Shown here: positions 45,818 through 55,400 of the stretch, one piece after another
Layout: each line of letters begins with the position of its first letter
Position numbering within the stretch: the first letter of the stretch is position 1
Assembly: GCF_004346865.1 (NCBI RefSeq)
Contig: NZ_SMGR01000001.1
Location: forward strand, 744,001 to 808,000
DNA: 64,000 nucleotides
From: Shimia isoporae
GTDB lineage: Bacteria; Pseudomonadota; Alphaproteobacteria; Rhodobacterales; Rhodobacteraceae
Reading direction: 5' to 3'
Translations under genes and position numbers: made by a program
The notes under the pieces: generated by a model
The model's input: the letters and a program-made list of their open reading frames with translations, nothing else
What the model was told of the DNA's origin: nothing
Databases searched by the model: none

Positions 45818-46915
45818 ATGGGTTTCAAGATGGGTATTGTGGGTTTGCCGAATGTGGGCAAGTCGACCTTGTTTAACGCGCTGACCAAAACCGCTGCGGC
45901 GCAGGCGGCGAACTTTCCGTTCTGCACGATCGAGCCCAACGTGGGCGAAGTCGGCGTACCGGATGCACGTCTTGATAAGTTGGCGGCAATTGCTCAATCC
46001 AAACAGATCATCCCGACCCGGATGACGTTTGTGGACATTGCCGGATTGGTCAAAGGCGCATCCAAAGGCGAAGGTCTTGGCAACCAGTTCCTTGCCAACA
46101 TTCGGGAAACCGATGCGATTGCCCATGTGCTTCGTTGTTTTGAGGACGGCGATGTGACCCACGTGGATGGTCGCGTAGATCCTGTCGCCGATGCTGAAAC
46201 CATCGAAACCGAACTGATGTTGGCCGATCTCGAAAGCATCGAGAAGCGACTCCAGGGAATCGTGCGCAAGGTGCGCGGCGGTGACAAGGAAGCTGTCCAG
46301 CAGGAGCGCCTTCTGAAGGCGGCGCAGGCAATGTTGGAGGATGGCAAGCCGGCGCGGCTGGTCGAGGTCGATGACGAAGACGCCAAAGCTTGGAAAATGC
46401 TGCAACTTCTGACGACAAAGCCGATCCTGTATGTTTGCAACGTGGGCGAAAGCGAAGCCGCCGAAGGCAATGCGCACTCCGCATCTGTGGCAGAAATGGC
46501 CGCCGCGCAGGGCAACAGCCACGTGATTATCTCGGCACAGATCGAAGAAGAGATCAGCCAGCTCGAAGATGACGAAGCCGAGATGTTTCTTGGCGAAATG
46601 GGACTGGAGGAAGCCGGTCTGGATCGTCTGATTCGTGCGGGCTATGAGTTGTTGCACCTGGAAACCTACTTCACGGTCGGACCCAAAGAGGCGCGGGCTT
46701 GGACCATTCGTCAGGGCACTTTGGCACCTCAGGCCGCGGGCGTGATCCACGGTGACTTTGAAAAGGGTTTCATCCGCGCCGAAACGATTGCTTATGACGA
46801 CTACATCGCTTGCAACGGCGAAAGCGGTGCCAAAGAGGCGGGCAAAATGCGCGCTGAAGGCAAAGGGTACGAAGTGCAAGACGGCGATGTCATGCATTTC
46901 CTGTTTAACACCTGA
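45818..46915 (+). CDS. ychF: Redox-regulated ATPase YchF (Obg-like)
   Basis: 365 residues. P-loop GLPNVGKSTLFNALTKT, FVDIAGLVKGASKGEGLGNQFL (G3 region), and a C-terminal TGS domain with GTLAPQAAGVIHGDFEKGFIRAETIAYDD. YchF prefers ATP and associates with ribosomes in stress responses. A 12-bp-stem terminator follows. Confidence 0.97.
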   Translation: MGFKMGIVGLPNVGKSTLFNALTKTAAAQAANFPFCTIEPNVGEVGVPDARLDKLAAIAQSKQIIPTRMTFVDIAGLVKGASKGEGLGNQFLANIRETDAIAHVLRCFEDGDVTHVDGRVDPVADAETIETELMLADLESIEKRLQGIVRKVRGGDKEAVQQERLLKAAQAMLEDGKPARLVEVDDEDAKAWKMLQLLTTKPILYVCNVGESEAAEGNAHSASVAEMAAAQGNSHVIISAQIEEEISQLEDDEAEMFLGEMGLEEAGLDRLIRAGYELLHLETYFTVGPKEARAWTIRQGTLAPQAAGVIHGDFEKGFIRAETIAYDDYIACNGESGAKEAGKMRAEGKGYEVQDGDVMHFLFNT

Positions 46916-46957
46916 TACCCGGCTTCGCCGGACCTGGTTCGGACGGAAAATGGATTA

Positions 46958-46996
46958 CGGCTGCGATCAGAGATGATCGCGGCCGTTTTTGTTTTT
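46958..46996 (+). terminator. Intrinsic terminator after ychF
   Basis: 12-bp stem CGGCTGCGATCA / TGATCGCGGCCG (one G-U pair) with a GAGA loop, then TTTTTGTTTTT. Confidence 0.93.
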
Positions 46997-47105
46997 CGAC
47001 CTCGATGACAGCGGGCATTTGAAGAAAAAGGTGAGCACACGAAAAATTGTGCTATAGCTAGAGGACTTTAGACGATTTCCTTTTAACAGTGCGGAGTAGC
47101 TCACC

Positions 47106-47651
47106 TTGGCACGATTGGTCTTTTTGCTCGTAATTGGTCTGTTGTTTCACGCACCTCAAGGCGTCGCCGACGAGGTTCCCAAAGTCGTCAGGCTGGAGGA
47201 CAAGCTTGAGGTCGGTGACCTTCTGGTGATCGGTGAAGCGGAAATGTTCTCCCTGCCGGAACTCGATAGTGTTTGGCCCGCGCGCATCGACAGCGGTGCC
47301 ACAACGACCTCGCTGCATGCGGTTGATATCGAAGAGTTCGAGCGGGATGGCAAACCCTGGGTGCGTTTCGTCGCGCGCAACGAAGAACTCGACAAGAGTA
47401 TCGAAATGGAGCGCCCAGTCGTCCGTGTAGCCTTTATTACGCGGCGCGGCGGAGAACCCGATCAACGCAGGCCGGTGGTCGAAATGGCGTTGCAGGTCGG
47501 ACCTCTGGTGCAAACCGTCGAAGTCAACCTGACCGACAGAACCGACTTTACCTTTCCGCTTTTGATTGGCCGGAATTTTCTAAGCGGCGTCACACTGATT
47601 GACGTCAGCCGCGCCTATTTGCACGGCACCAAAGAAGAAATGGAGCGCTGA
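47106..47651 (+). CDS. Retropepsin-like periplasmic protease (RimK-associated zinc protease family)
   Basis: 181 residues from TTG 47106 with GGAG about 10 bp upstream. Sec signal peptide (residues 1-21, VFLLVIGLLFHAPQGVADE). The retropepsin-like active site is ARIDSGATTTSLHA, matching the family called ATP-dependent zinc protease / RimK C-terminal domain. PLLIGRNFLSG supplies the second conserved turn. It is the first gene of a probable three-gene unit with the transglutaminase/7TM and ATP-grasp proteins; only 2 bp separate it from the next gene. Confidence 0.88.
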   Translation: MARLVFLLVIGLLFHAPQGVADEVPKVVRLEDKLEVGDLLVIGEAEMFSLPELDSVWPARIDSGATTTSLHAVDIEEFERDGKPWVRFVARNEELDKSIEMERPVVRVAFITRRGGEPDQRRPVVEMALQVGPLVQTVEVNLTDRTDFTFPLLIGRNFLSGVTLIDVSRAYLHGTKEEMER

Positions 47652-47653
47652 TC

Positions 47654-49186
47654 ATGTCTGCAAAACAACAATTGCGCCTGATGGTGGCGGTGCTGCTGCT
47701 CGTGGGTTTCGGTGTCGCCGGCTACAAGCACTTTGTTCTGGGGTTCCCGATCACGCCCGGCGAAAAAGAGAACGTATGGACGCTTCAGGCGCAGATTACC
47801 TTTGAGGCGCAGGATGAGCCCGTTCGTGTGGCTCTGAACCTGCCGGACATGACACGCGACGTTTATGTTGTGCCACAAGGCTTGGCGCCTCCCGGGTACG
47901 CCTACCACATCGAACAATCCGGCGGACCGCGCGTCGGGGTCTGGGAGACCCGCAAGCAAAGCGGTCCCCAGCGGCTGTTTTTTCGAGCCCGTGTCTACAA
48001 GGGTGGCGGCATCTTACCGGATTTGCAGCCTCCTTCCGGCGACCCCGCAGCAGAGCCGTTTGCCGATCCCGAGGCTGACGTAGCCGATGCGCTTCTGGAG
48101 GAAGCATATTCCTTCTCTGCGGATCAGGTCGGGCTTGGCCTTCGCCTGGCGGAAACACTCTGGGAGGATGCGGGCAGCGACTATGTTCAAGCTCTTTTAG
48201 GAGACGAGCCAAAGGTGGCAGACCGCGCCGCCATGACGGTCAGATTGCTTCGGTCTGCGGGCGTGCATGCCCACGAGTTGCGCGGCATCTATCTTGAAGA
48301 AACCAGTCGAAGTCTGTCCGTGTCGCGTCTGATTGAACTCTGGGATGGTGAAAGCTGGAGAGTAATCGTTCCGGTGGCGCAGACGGTTGGCATGCCGTCA
48401 GACTTCGTTCCGTTCGCCCGTCAGGATGAGCTTCTGTATGAAGTGTCTGGCGGCAGTGGTTCAGAAATCGTGTTCAGCGGCATCGTTGATCGCGTGTCGT
48501 CCCGTGAATTGGCTGTACAGCTGGGCCGTGAAACCGGGGCAGGATTGGTCGATTTCTCCATTCTCGCGTTGCCAGTGGATGTGCAAAACACCTTTGCTAC
48601 CTTGCTGCTTATTCCCATTGGCGCACTTGTCGTTGTGGTTTTGCGCAATCTTGTCGGCCTTCAGACGTCGGGGACTTTCATGCCCATTCTGATTGCGCTT
48701 ACATTTGTGCAAACAGAATTGATCGCGGGTCTGTCATTGTTCCTGATTGTTGTCGGCGTCGGCCTCGTGATCAGGGGGTACCTGACGTCGCTTAACCTGC
48801 TCCTTGTGCCTCGAATAGCGGCTGTGCTGATCGTGGTCACAGGGCTCTATCTCGCGCTTTCGGTTGTCGGCTTCAAACTTGGCGTCACCGCAGCCTTGTC
48901 GATCACGTTCTTCCCGATGATCATTATCGCTTGGACCATCGAACGCATGTCGGTACTGGCCGAAGAAGAAGGAATGCGGGACGTGTTGGTGCAAGGCGGC
49001 GGTTCCCTGTTTACGGCGATCGTGGCCTATCTCCTGATGACAGACAGACAGGTTGCGTATCTGACATTCGCGTATCCGGAACTCCTGCTGGTGGTGCTCG
49101 CCCTCATTTTGGTGATCGGTCAATATACCGGTTATCGCCTCAGCGAGCTGCGCAGATTTGAACCTTTGACGCGGGAGGACACCTGA
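47654..49186 (+). CDS. Inactive transglutaminase-like periplasmic domain fused to seven transmembrane helices
   Basis: 510 residues. One N-terminal helix (about 8-28), a periplasmic domain to about residue 310 in the style of the inactive transglutaminase family, then seven closely spaced helices from about residue 315 to 500 (FATLLLIPIGALVVVVLRNLVGLQTSGTF begins them). I see no Cys-His-Asp triad, in line with the family's designation as inactive. This architecture occurs next to RimK-type ATP-grasp ligases and retropepsin-like proteases, exactly as here. Confidence 0.86.
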   Translation: MSAKQQLRLMVAVLLLVGFGVAGYKHFVLGFPITPGEKENVWTLQAQITFEAQDEPVRVALNLPDMTRDVYVVPQGLAPPGYAYHIEQSGGPRVGVWETRKQSGPQRLFFRARVYKGGGILPDLQPPSGDPAAEPFADPEADVADALLEEAYSFSADQVGLGLRLAETLWEDAGSDYVQALLGDEPKVADRAAMTVRLLRSAGVHAHELRGIYLEETSRSLSVSRLIELWDGESWRVIVPVAQTVGMPSDFVPFARQDELLYEVSGGSGSEIVFSGIVDRVSSRELAVQLGRETGAGLVDFSILALPVDVQNTFATLLLIPIGALVVVVLRNLVGLQTSGTFMPILIALTFVQTELIAGLSLFLIVVGVGLVIRGYLTSLNLLLVPRIAAVLIVVTGLYLALSVVGFKLGVTAALSITFFPMIIIAWTIERMSVLAEEEGMRDVLVQGGGSLFTAIVAYLLMTDRQVAYLTFAYPELLLVVLALILVIGQYTGYRLSELRRFEPLTREDT

Positions 49187-50142
49187 TGCGGCTGGCTGCC
49201 CCCTGGAGCCTGCGTCGCGCAGGGATCGTTGGAATGAACCGGCGCAACGTGGAACTGATCGCCCAGAACAACCCTCGCGTGCTCTTTCCTTTGGTGGATG
49301 ATAAGCTCAAAACCAAGGCACTGGTTCTGGCAGAAAAGCTGGCGGCACCCAAATTGCTGGGCGTCGTCCGCCAAACAGGTCAGATCCGTGAATTGCAGGC
49401 ATTTCTAAAGCCGTTCGAAAGCTTTGTGATCAAACCGGCCCAAGGGTCGGGGGGCAAAGGTATTCTGGTCATCACCGAGCAGCGCGATGGCGTCTATGTA
49501 AAACCTTCGGGCGCTGAAATCGGCTTCGATGAAGTGGCCCGTCACATCAACAACACCCTTTCCGGTCTGTTTTCTCTGGGCGGCAAGAACGACGTCGCGA
49601 TGATCGAGGCGATGATTGATTTTGATCCGGTGTTTGACGGTTTTTCATTTGAAGGCGTGCCTGACATTCGGGTGATCGTCTACAAGGGGGTTCCGATCAT
49701 GGCGATGACGCGCTTGTCGACCGCCGCATCTGACGGCAAAGCCAACTTGCACCAGGGCGCAGTAGGGGTCGGTTTGGACATCGCCACGGGGCGCTCCAAC
49801 CGCGCCGTTCAATACAATCGTCCTGTGCTGCTACACCCCGATACAGAGGCCGACCTTGCCCAGATCGCTGTCCCACGCTGGGAAGAAATCATTCAGCTCT
49901 CAGCGCAGTGCCAGAAAGCCGTCGGGCTTGGATATATGGGGGTCGATGTGGTGCTGGATCGGCAAAGTGGTCCACAGGTGCTCGAGTTGAACGCCCGCCC
50001 CGGACTGGCGATTCAAGTGGCAAACGGACAGGGCATGCAGCCCCGGATTGCTGCAGTGGAAGCGCTTCTGGCTGGCAATGATGTTTCGCCTGATCCGAAA
50101 TGGCGTGCCGAATGGGCGATGAACACCTTCAAGGCGGCCTGA
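49186..50142 (+). CDS. RimK-type ATP-grasp ligase (alpha-L-glutamate ligase-related)
   Basis: 318 residues, starting 1 bp inside the stop of the preceding gene (TGATG). The ATP-grasp fold is clear: FESFVIKPAQGSGGKGILVI (glycine-rich loop), DIRVIVYKGVPIMAMTRL, and the metal-binding end VVLDRQSGPQVLELNARPGLAIQVAN. Such ligases couple ATP to formation of an amide bond, typically adding an amino acid such as glutamate to a protein or metabolite. The acceptor is unknown. The cytoplasmic ligase may prepare a substrate for the membrane partner. Confidence 0.9.
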   Translation: MRLAAPWSLRRAGIVGMNRRNVELIAQNNPRVLFPLVDDKLKTKALVLAEKLAAPKLLGVVRQTGQIRELQAFLKPFESFVIKPAQGSGGKGILVITEQRDGVYVKPSGAEIGFDEVARHINNTLSGLFSLGGKNDVAMIEAMIDFDPVFDGFSFEGVPDIRVIVYKGVPIMAMTRLSTAASDGKANLHQGAVGVGLDIATGRSNRAVQYNRPVLLHPDTEADLAQIAVPRWEEIIQLSAQCQKAVGLGYMGVDVVLDRQSGPQVLELNARPGLAIQVANGQGMQPRIAAVEALLAGNDVSPDPKWRAEWAMNTFKAA

Positions 50143-50231
50143 TCGCCGGTCCCTGTCCAATGGTGTCCACACATCCCGCTTGATTTCGTCCGCCCGTCTG
50201 GCATGGTCGGCTCCGACCGACGGCGATCAAT

Positions 50232-51248
50232 ATGCACGCCGTTATGCAGGACCGGATGATGAGCCTTTACTACAGTTATATTTCCCGCAGTCGTGGGTTG
50301 ACGTTTTTCACCGGATACGATGTTCCCCCACCCGATTTCAAAGTGCGTTTCAGCGATGAAATTGCCTGTCAGTTCGATGGTGTTATTGAACGCCGTAAAG
50401 GCGGCTATGATATTGTCTTTCAGAAAAAATCGGTAGGAAAAGGCTTGGGAGCGCGCATGGGCGGACGTCGCGCGATGTCCTTCCTGTATTATTTGAACAA
50501 GGCTTCTGCTGATGTGGAACGCTTGCCGTTCCATTTCTCTGACGGACACGAGCTGAGCCTTGGCGGCTTCTTCTTTTCCTCATACCGCGAGGATGCGGCT
50601 CTCGTGCCGGACCAGTATTTCTTTGAGGCGCAAGGCTTTGAGGAGATGCGCGACCGGATTGAAAGCGAAGACGTCGCATGGGGCAGCCGCAGTTCCGATC
50701 TGGTCTGGCGTGGCGGAGTAAATGGCCTTGGTTGGCTGAGCGGGCAGGCGTCCTTGGCCACACATCCGCTTTTGCAGCAACGATTGCGATGCGCTTGGTT
50801 GTGCAAGGATAGTGAAATCGATTTTGGCTTCTCAGCAGGTGTTGCCCAGCCACATGACCCGATAATCGCGAAGGCCGGTTTGAACAGACCGCGGGTCGAG
50901 AACATTTCCTGGTTTGGCCGGAAGTTTGCTATCGACATCGACGGTTACTCGAATACTTGGGACAACCTTTTCCACCGGATGTTGATGGGTTGCTGTGTGC
51001 TCAAGATCGCTGGCGACTATGGGTATCGCCAGTGGTACTATGATCGCCTGTTGCCATGGGAACACTTCGTCCCGGTCGCGGCAGACCTGAGCGATCTGTT
51101 TGAAAAATACGATTGGGTTCGCGCAAATGACACGCGGGCAAAAGAGATCGCGCAAAACGCCCGCGCACTCGCGCTGTCGATGACATTTGAAAATGAGGTG
51201 AAGGTCGCTGCCCGGAATATCGAACATAACTGGCAGCGGCTCTCGTAG
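50232..51248 (+). CDS. GT90 (CAP10/LpsA-type) glycosyltransferase-like protein
   Basis: 338 residues. The C-terminal half has the GT90 blocks SSDLVWRGGVNGLGW, AKAGLNRPRVENISWFGRKFAIDIDGYSNTWDNLFHRMLMGCCVLKI and YYDRLLPWEHFVPVAADLSDL, which in CAP10 and bacterial LpsA-type proteins form the sugar-nucleotide site. It likely modifies a surface glycan. It lies 89 bp after the ATP-grasp ligase gene in the same direction, so it may belong to that unit, and just before tRNA-Ser. Confidence 0.83.
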   Translation: MHAVMQDRMMSLYYSYISRSRGLTFFTGYDVPPPDFKVRFSDEIACQFDGVIERRKGGYDIVFQKKSVGKGLGARMGGRRAMSFLYYLNKASADVERLPFHFSDGHELSLGGFFFSSYREDAALVPDQYFFEAQGFEEMRDRIESEDVAWGSRSSDLVWRGGVNGLGWLSGQASLATHPLLQQRLRCAWLCKDSEIDFGFSAGVAQPHDPIIAKAGLNRPRVENISWFGRKFAIDIDGYSNTWDNLFHRMLMGCCVLKIAGDYGYRQWYYDRLLPWEHFVPVAADLSDLFEKYDWVRANDTRAKEIAQNARALALSMTFENEVKVAARNIEHNWQRLS

Positions 51249-51374
51249 GCACATGCCTCGGCCGATGCGGGTCTGACGGCCCAAGGATTGCGGCTCGGGG
51301 TGTACGCAAATTTGCGCCCAAATCTCGTTTTTTGCACTTGTCCTTCCTGTCACAAGGCTGATACACGCGTCGGC

Positions 51375-51464
51375 GGAGACGTGGCCGAGTGGTCGAAGGC
51401 GCTCCCCTGCTAAGGGAGTAACGGGGAAACTCGTTCGAGGGTTCGAATCCCTTCGTCTCCGCCA
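51375..51464 (+). tRNA. tRNA-Ser (anticodon GCU)
   Basis: Acceptor stem GGAGACG pairs with CGTCTCC, followed by discriminator G and an encoded CCA. The anticodon stem CTCCC/GGGAG encloses the loop CTGCTAA, giving anticodon GCU for AGC/AGU serine codons. The long variable arm (ACGGGGAAACTCGT region) is typical of tRNA-Ser, and the T loop GTTCGAATC is intact. Confidence 0.97.
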
Positions 51465-52472
51465 CTTTCACATAGTGTCGTGAATTCAATGGCTTGACCC
51501 CGTGCGGGTTTCCTTTCCGTAACAGTTCACCGAAGCGATTTTGCGGCAGTTCGGAACTGAACGTGAGGCACTTCTGGATTGCCTTTCCAGCGCTGGCTCA
51601 GCTGTGAGGTTTTTCTGAGAATTGGTTTGGGATGTGAGAGACCCAGCGACCGGCCGTTCTGAATACTTATACAGACAAAGCACAGAGCCTTTCTGTAATC
51701 GTTTGGCGGTGTGGGGTGCTTCGGATTCTGGGAGGGGCCGTAACGGTGCTGAGCGTTGCGCGGTGGCACGCAGGGCGGCAAACGCTTTGCTGGTAACTTT
51801 AAGTGGTTTTCGAACAGATCAGGCCTTCGGCCCGAGCGAGACCGCCTTTCGCGCTTTATGCTCGCCATTCGGGCTTGTTGGGCGCAGTCGAGTCTCGCAG
51901 GCCGCTTCGCGGCCAAGAACTTTCGATTGGATATGCCTGCCTTTAGGCAAAGTTCGGGGCAGCGCTTGTCCGAGCAAACTGCAAACGAGTGGGTGCCCAG
52001 CGCATTGGACGAAGAAACGGGAGCCAGTCATGTTGATATTGGGAAAATCGATGCGACGAAAATCGCAGCGCCGCTCAGTTAACGGATTTCGGGACAAAAT
52101 GAACGCATCACCCACTCTTGGTAAATCTACCTAAGGCGGCTCAATGAAAAGACGGTGGATGCCGACTTGACCAACATTCGCGCGTTCGGAAAAGCTCTGG
52201 GAGGCAAGCCGTTTGAGCAGCCAACCCAGATCGGTGTGGCCGCATATCGCGATACCTTGATCGCGTTAAGCAAGTGGAATCCTTCCGCGGGAAGGCTGAG
52301 CAAGACGACGGTTCGCAAGCGGACATTCTCCACGCTCTCGCGGTCCCTGTGGCAGCGCCGCGAAAGCTGCCGTTCATCGATTGTCCCAGCCGCGCCTTCT
52401 ACTCCTGCATCCCCGATCAGAACACGAACCCGTTTAATAACCCGCGTCGTCTCTTTGCTCGCGAAATCCGCA
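51465..52472. other. 1.0 kb gene-poor region downstream of tRNA-Ser
   Basis: Open frames exist on both strands but none has a convincing start, ribosome binding site or recognisable product; the longest (51622-52134, plus) reads like non-coding sequence, with odd composition and no domain. No transposase or integrase and no exact repeat of the tRNA 3' end was seen. It may be decayed coding DNA or a structured intergenic segment. Confidence 0.55.
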
Positions 52473-55400
52473 TCAAATCAGGAAAACAGATGTCGTCGCG
52501 TCGTCGAAGGACAGTGCAAAATCCTGAGTTGTAATTGGCAGGTACTCCTCGACATCGATTACGTTGGAGTTGGTGGATTTCCAGGGACCCAGAGTCTTTG
52601 AGAAGTCCTCCTCGAGCACTCCAAAATCGATCCCGCCGCCAAAGCTGGCCTTGAGGATTTCCAGCCGATCAAACATCTCATAGACAATCTGAGCTTTGGT
52701 CTGAAACTGCGCCGTTGGGTCAAGTTCAAAACTGTATTCAAGCTGCCCATCCCCGTTCACGTCGTGGCTGGCGAGTGTGCCAACATCGATTGTGTCACCA
52801 AATTTGAACTCAAAGCGGTCGCCATCTTCGAGCACCAGCACCCCGGGTAAGGTTTCACCCGGTGTCAGGATATGGTTCTGCTGATAGCTGAGCCGGTTCA
52901 CAAGATCGAGGTCCAAGGCCTCGAGCGACAGAAACGCGTAAGCCGCGTCTCCTTCCTCGCCGATCCCTTTTCGCAGATGCACAGGATTGGGCTTACCAGC
53001 AGCCGTCGCGATAATCCCATCCAAGTCCAGCGTAAAGTTTGCAAACTCTGTCTTGGCACCGGATGCAAGCGAAGCCGAATCAAGCTGTGTCGACGTCGAG
53101 TTAACTTGGGGCGCAGTCAGTGTGACCGTACCCAACTCGTTCGTGCCTTTGGTGAAGGTCTTGGTATAGTTGGTGCCATCCTTAGTCGCCAGCCCCTCAA
53201 GCAGGCTGAGAGTTGTTCCGTCGTAGGACACCAACTCAAGTCCCGGGAGGTTGACACCGATGTTCTGACTGCCGCCGATGTTGAACTCAGGCCCGGTCGT
53301 GGTGACGCCGCTCTTTAGATGCACATAGCCCCAGATTTTCGCATAGGCCGAAAGGTTGAAAACCAGGTTATTCAAAGCAGAAGAGAAGCCGAGTTCAGGC
53401 GAACCGGCAACGAAAGAGGAGTTGGCCAGATCCAGCATTGCCGACGTTTCAAACTGCACCAGATCGGTGACCTTGTTGTGAAAAATGTTCACTGATCCGT
53501 CGTACGTAACCCCACCCGAGGTGCCGCCACCCTCGGCGTAGACAGTGTTGGTCATGCCGAAGGTCGTGAAGGCATCAACTCCAATCGCGCCGGAAATATG
53601 GGTTTTTGCCCCAACCCCACCCGCGGTAAGGTTCGCGTATAGCAGCGTTTGGCTCTCATCGATGCCCGCACCCAGCGTTGCACCCAGACCAAAGCTGGCC
53701 TCGTGCCGCGTGTCTGCGGAACCGTTCTCCCAAATTGATTGGTCGGAGAAAGTGACCGTTTCCTCGAAAGTGTTGGTCGCGCTCTTCCAGCTGACATCAA
53801 AAGTACTGGTTGCAGTGGTGAATTTGTCTGGGTCGGTCGACGTGAAGTAGAGACCTGGCGTAAATGCAGTGACATTGGCACGGATTCCAAAGTCGGCTGG
53901 GGCACCGTCAGGGATGGTAACCAATACTCTTTGTGCCACGTTGTCGCCGACCCAACTGGTCGGAGAGAACGAACTCTGGCTTAGATATGACGACTGGTTG
54001 GGAAGCAGGTTTCCGTTGGAATCCACGACTTCGAGCGTAAGTTCGCGCAGGTTTTCACCGCTGCTCTCCAACGCACGAATGGCTGAAACGTCCAAGTAAA
54101 ACTGATTGACCTCAGGCCCTTCGGAGACCTCAAAGCCAACCGAGATCGGGTCTGCCGTCCCGTCCACCAGAATGTCGACGGTTTGGGTTACGCTGGCTCC
54201 CGAAGCATCGTCAACTGTGACCTCAAGCGACGCCTTGCCCCAGAAATCCGGGTCCGGTGTAAATTCAATCGTCCCGTCGGGCAACAAACGTGCCGAACCG
54301 CCCACAGCGTCCGCGATACCTTTGATTTGGTGGCTGTCGCCAAAGTCAGGATCGATGACACCTCCCAGCGACAGGATCATCGGGCCCGCGTCTTCTTTGC
54401 CACCGGTGCCGGATATCCAGAAGCTTTCCGGCGCGTCGTTCACGCCTGTGGTCGAGATTTTGAACTCGGCAGTGTCGCTCAGCCCACCCGCGTCAGTGAC
54501 CTTAACGACAATAGTCTCGGTCAATACCTCACCTGCAGCAGCGGTTACAAAAGCGTCCTGAGGCGAATAGATGACCTCACCCGTAGACGATTTTATATAG
54601 AACTCGCTCGCACCAAATCGCGCCGGGTTTTGATCAAAAAGAGTGTCTGAGGCAGCATAATCGATCGATATTATATGCGTGTCACCATAAACGATGTCCG
54701 GGTCAATAAACTGCAGGTCCAGAACGAACTCAGGCGCGGGAACCGAGGGGTCGATAATAATGTCATAACCGGATGCAACAGGCGCATCATTCACCGCCGT
54801 CACCGAGATCCCTGCCACGGCGCTGCTGGTCTCTCCATCCGGATCCCTCAGTGTGTAGGTGAAACTGGCTGGGCCGTTGTAGTTTCCATCCGGAGTAAAC
54901 GTGACTGACGTGCCGTCCGCGCTCAACACGGCGCTGCCGTTTAGCACATTCGAGAGACCGATAATAACGAGCGCGTCGCCGTCCCCATCTATATCATTGC
55001 TCAACGGAGACAGAACGGTTGGCGTGTCTTCCACAACAAAGAAAGTGTCGGCCACAGCGATAGGGGCCACATTCTGCCCCGTGACAGTCACCGTTGCGGT
55101 TGCATTTGTTATGCCGCCATTGCCGTCAGAAACAGTGAAAATGAATGTGTCGGTGGCAATGGCGCCGTCCGCCAGGCCGCCAAACGCGCCGTTTGGATCA
55201 TAGGTAAAGGTGCCGTCTGCGTTTTGTGTCACCGCCCCTTGAGTGCCGGTATCGTCGAAAGACAGTGTCAGACTGTCGCCATCAACATCGCTGAAGATCG
55301 GAGTGAGCTGGATTGTGCTCGTTTCCATTGTGCTGCCAGAAAGGGCTTGCAGCACTGGGTTGTCGTTTTGTGGCGAGACTTCGATGTCCACCTTTGCCCA

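Noticed and set aside
45722..46897. Upstream extension of the VOC gene to 529 residues
   Set aside because: The extension is antisense through ychF and the VOC domain is complete from the ATG at 45721.
51622..52134. A 170-residue open frame after tRNA-Ser
   Set aside because: No ribosome binding site, no domain, composition typical of translated non-coding GC-rich DNA.
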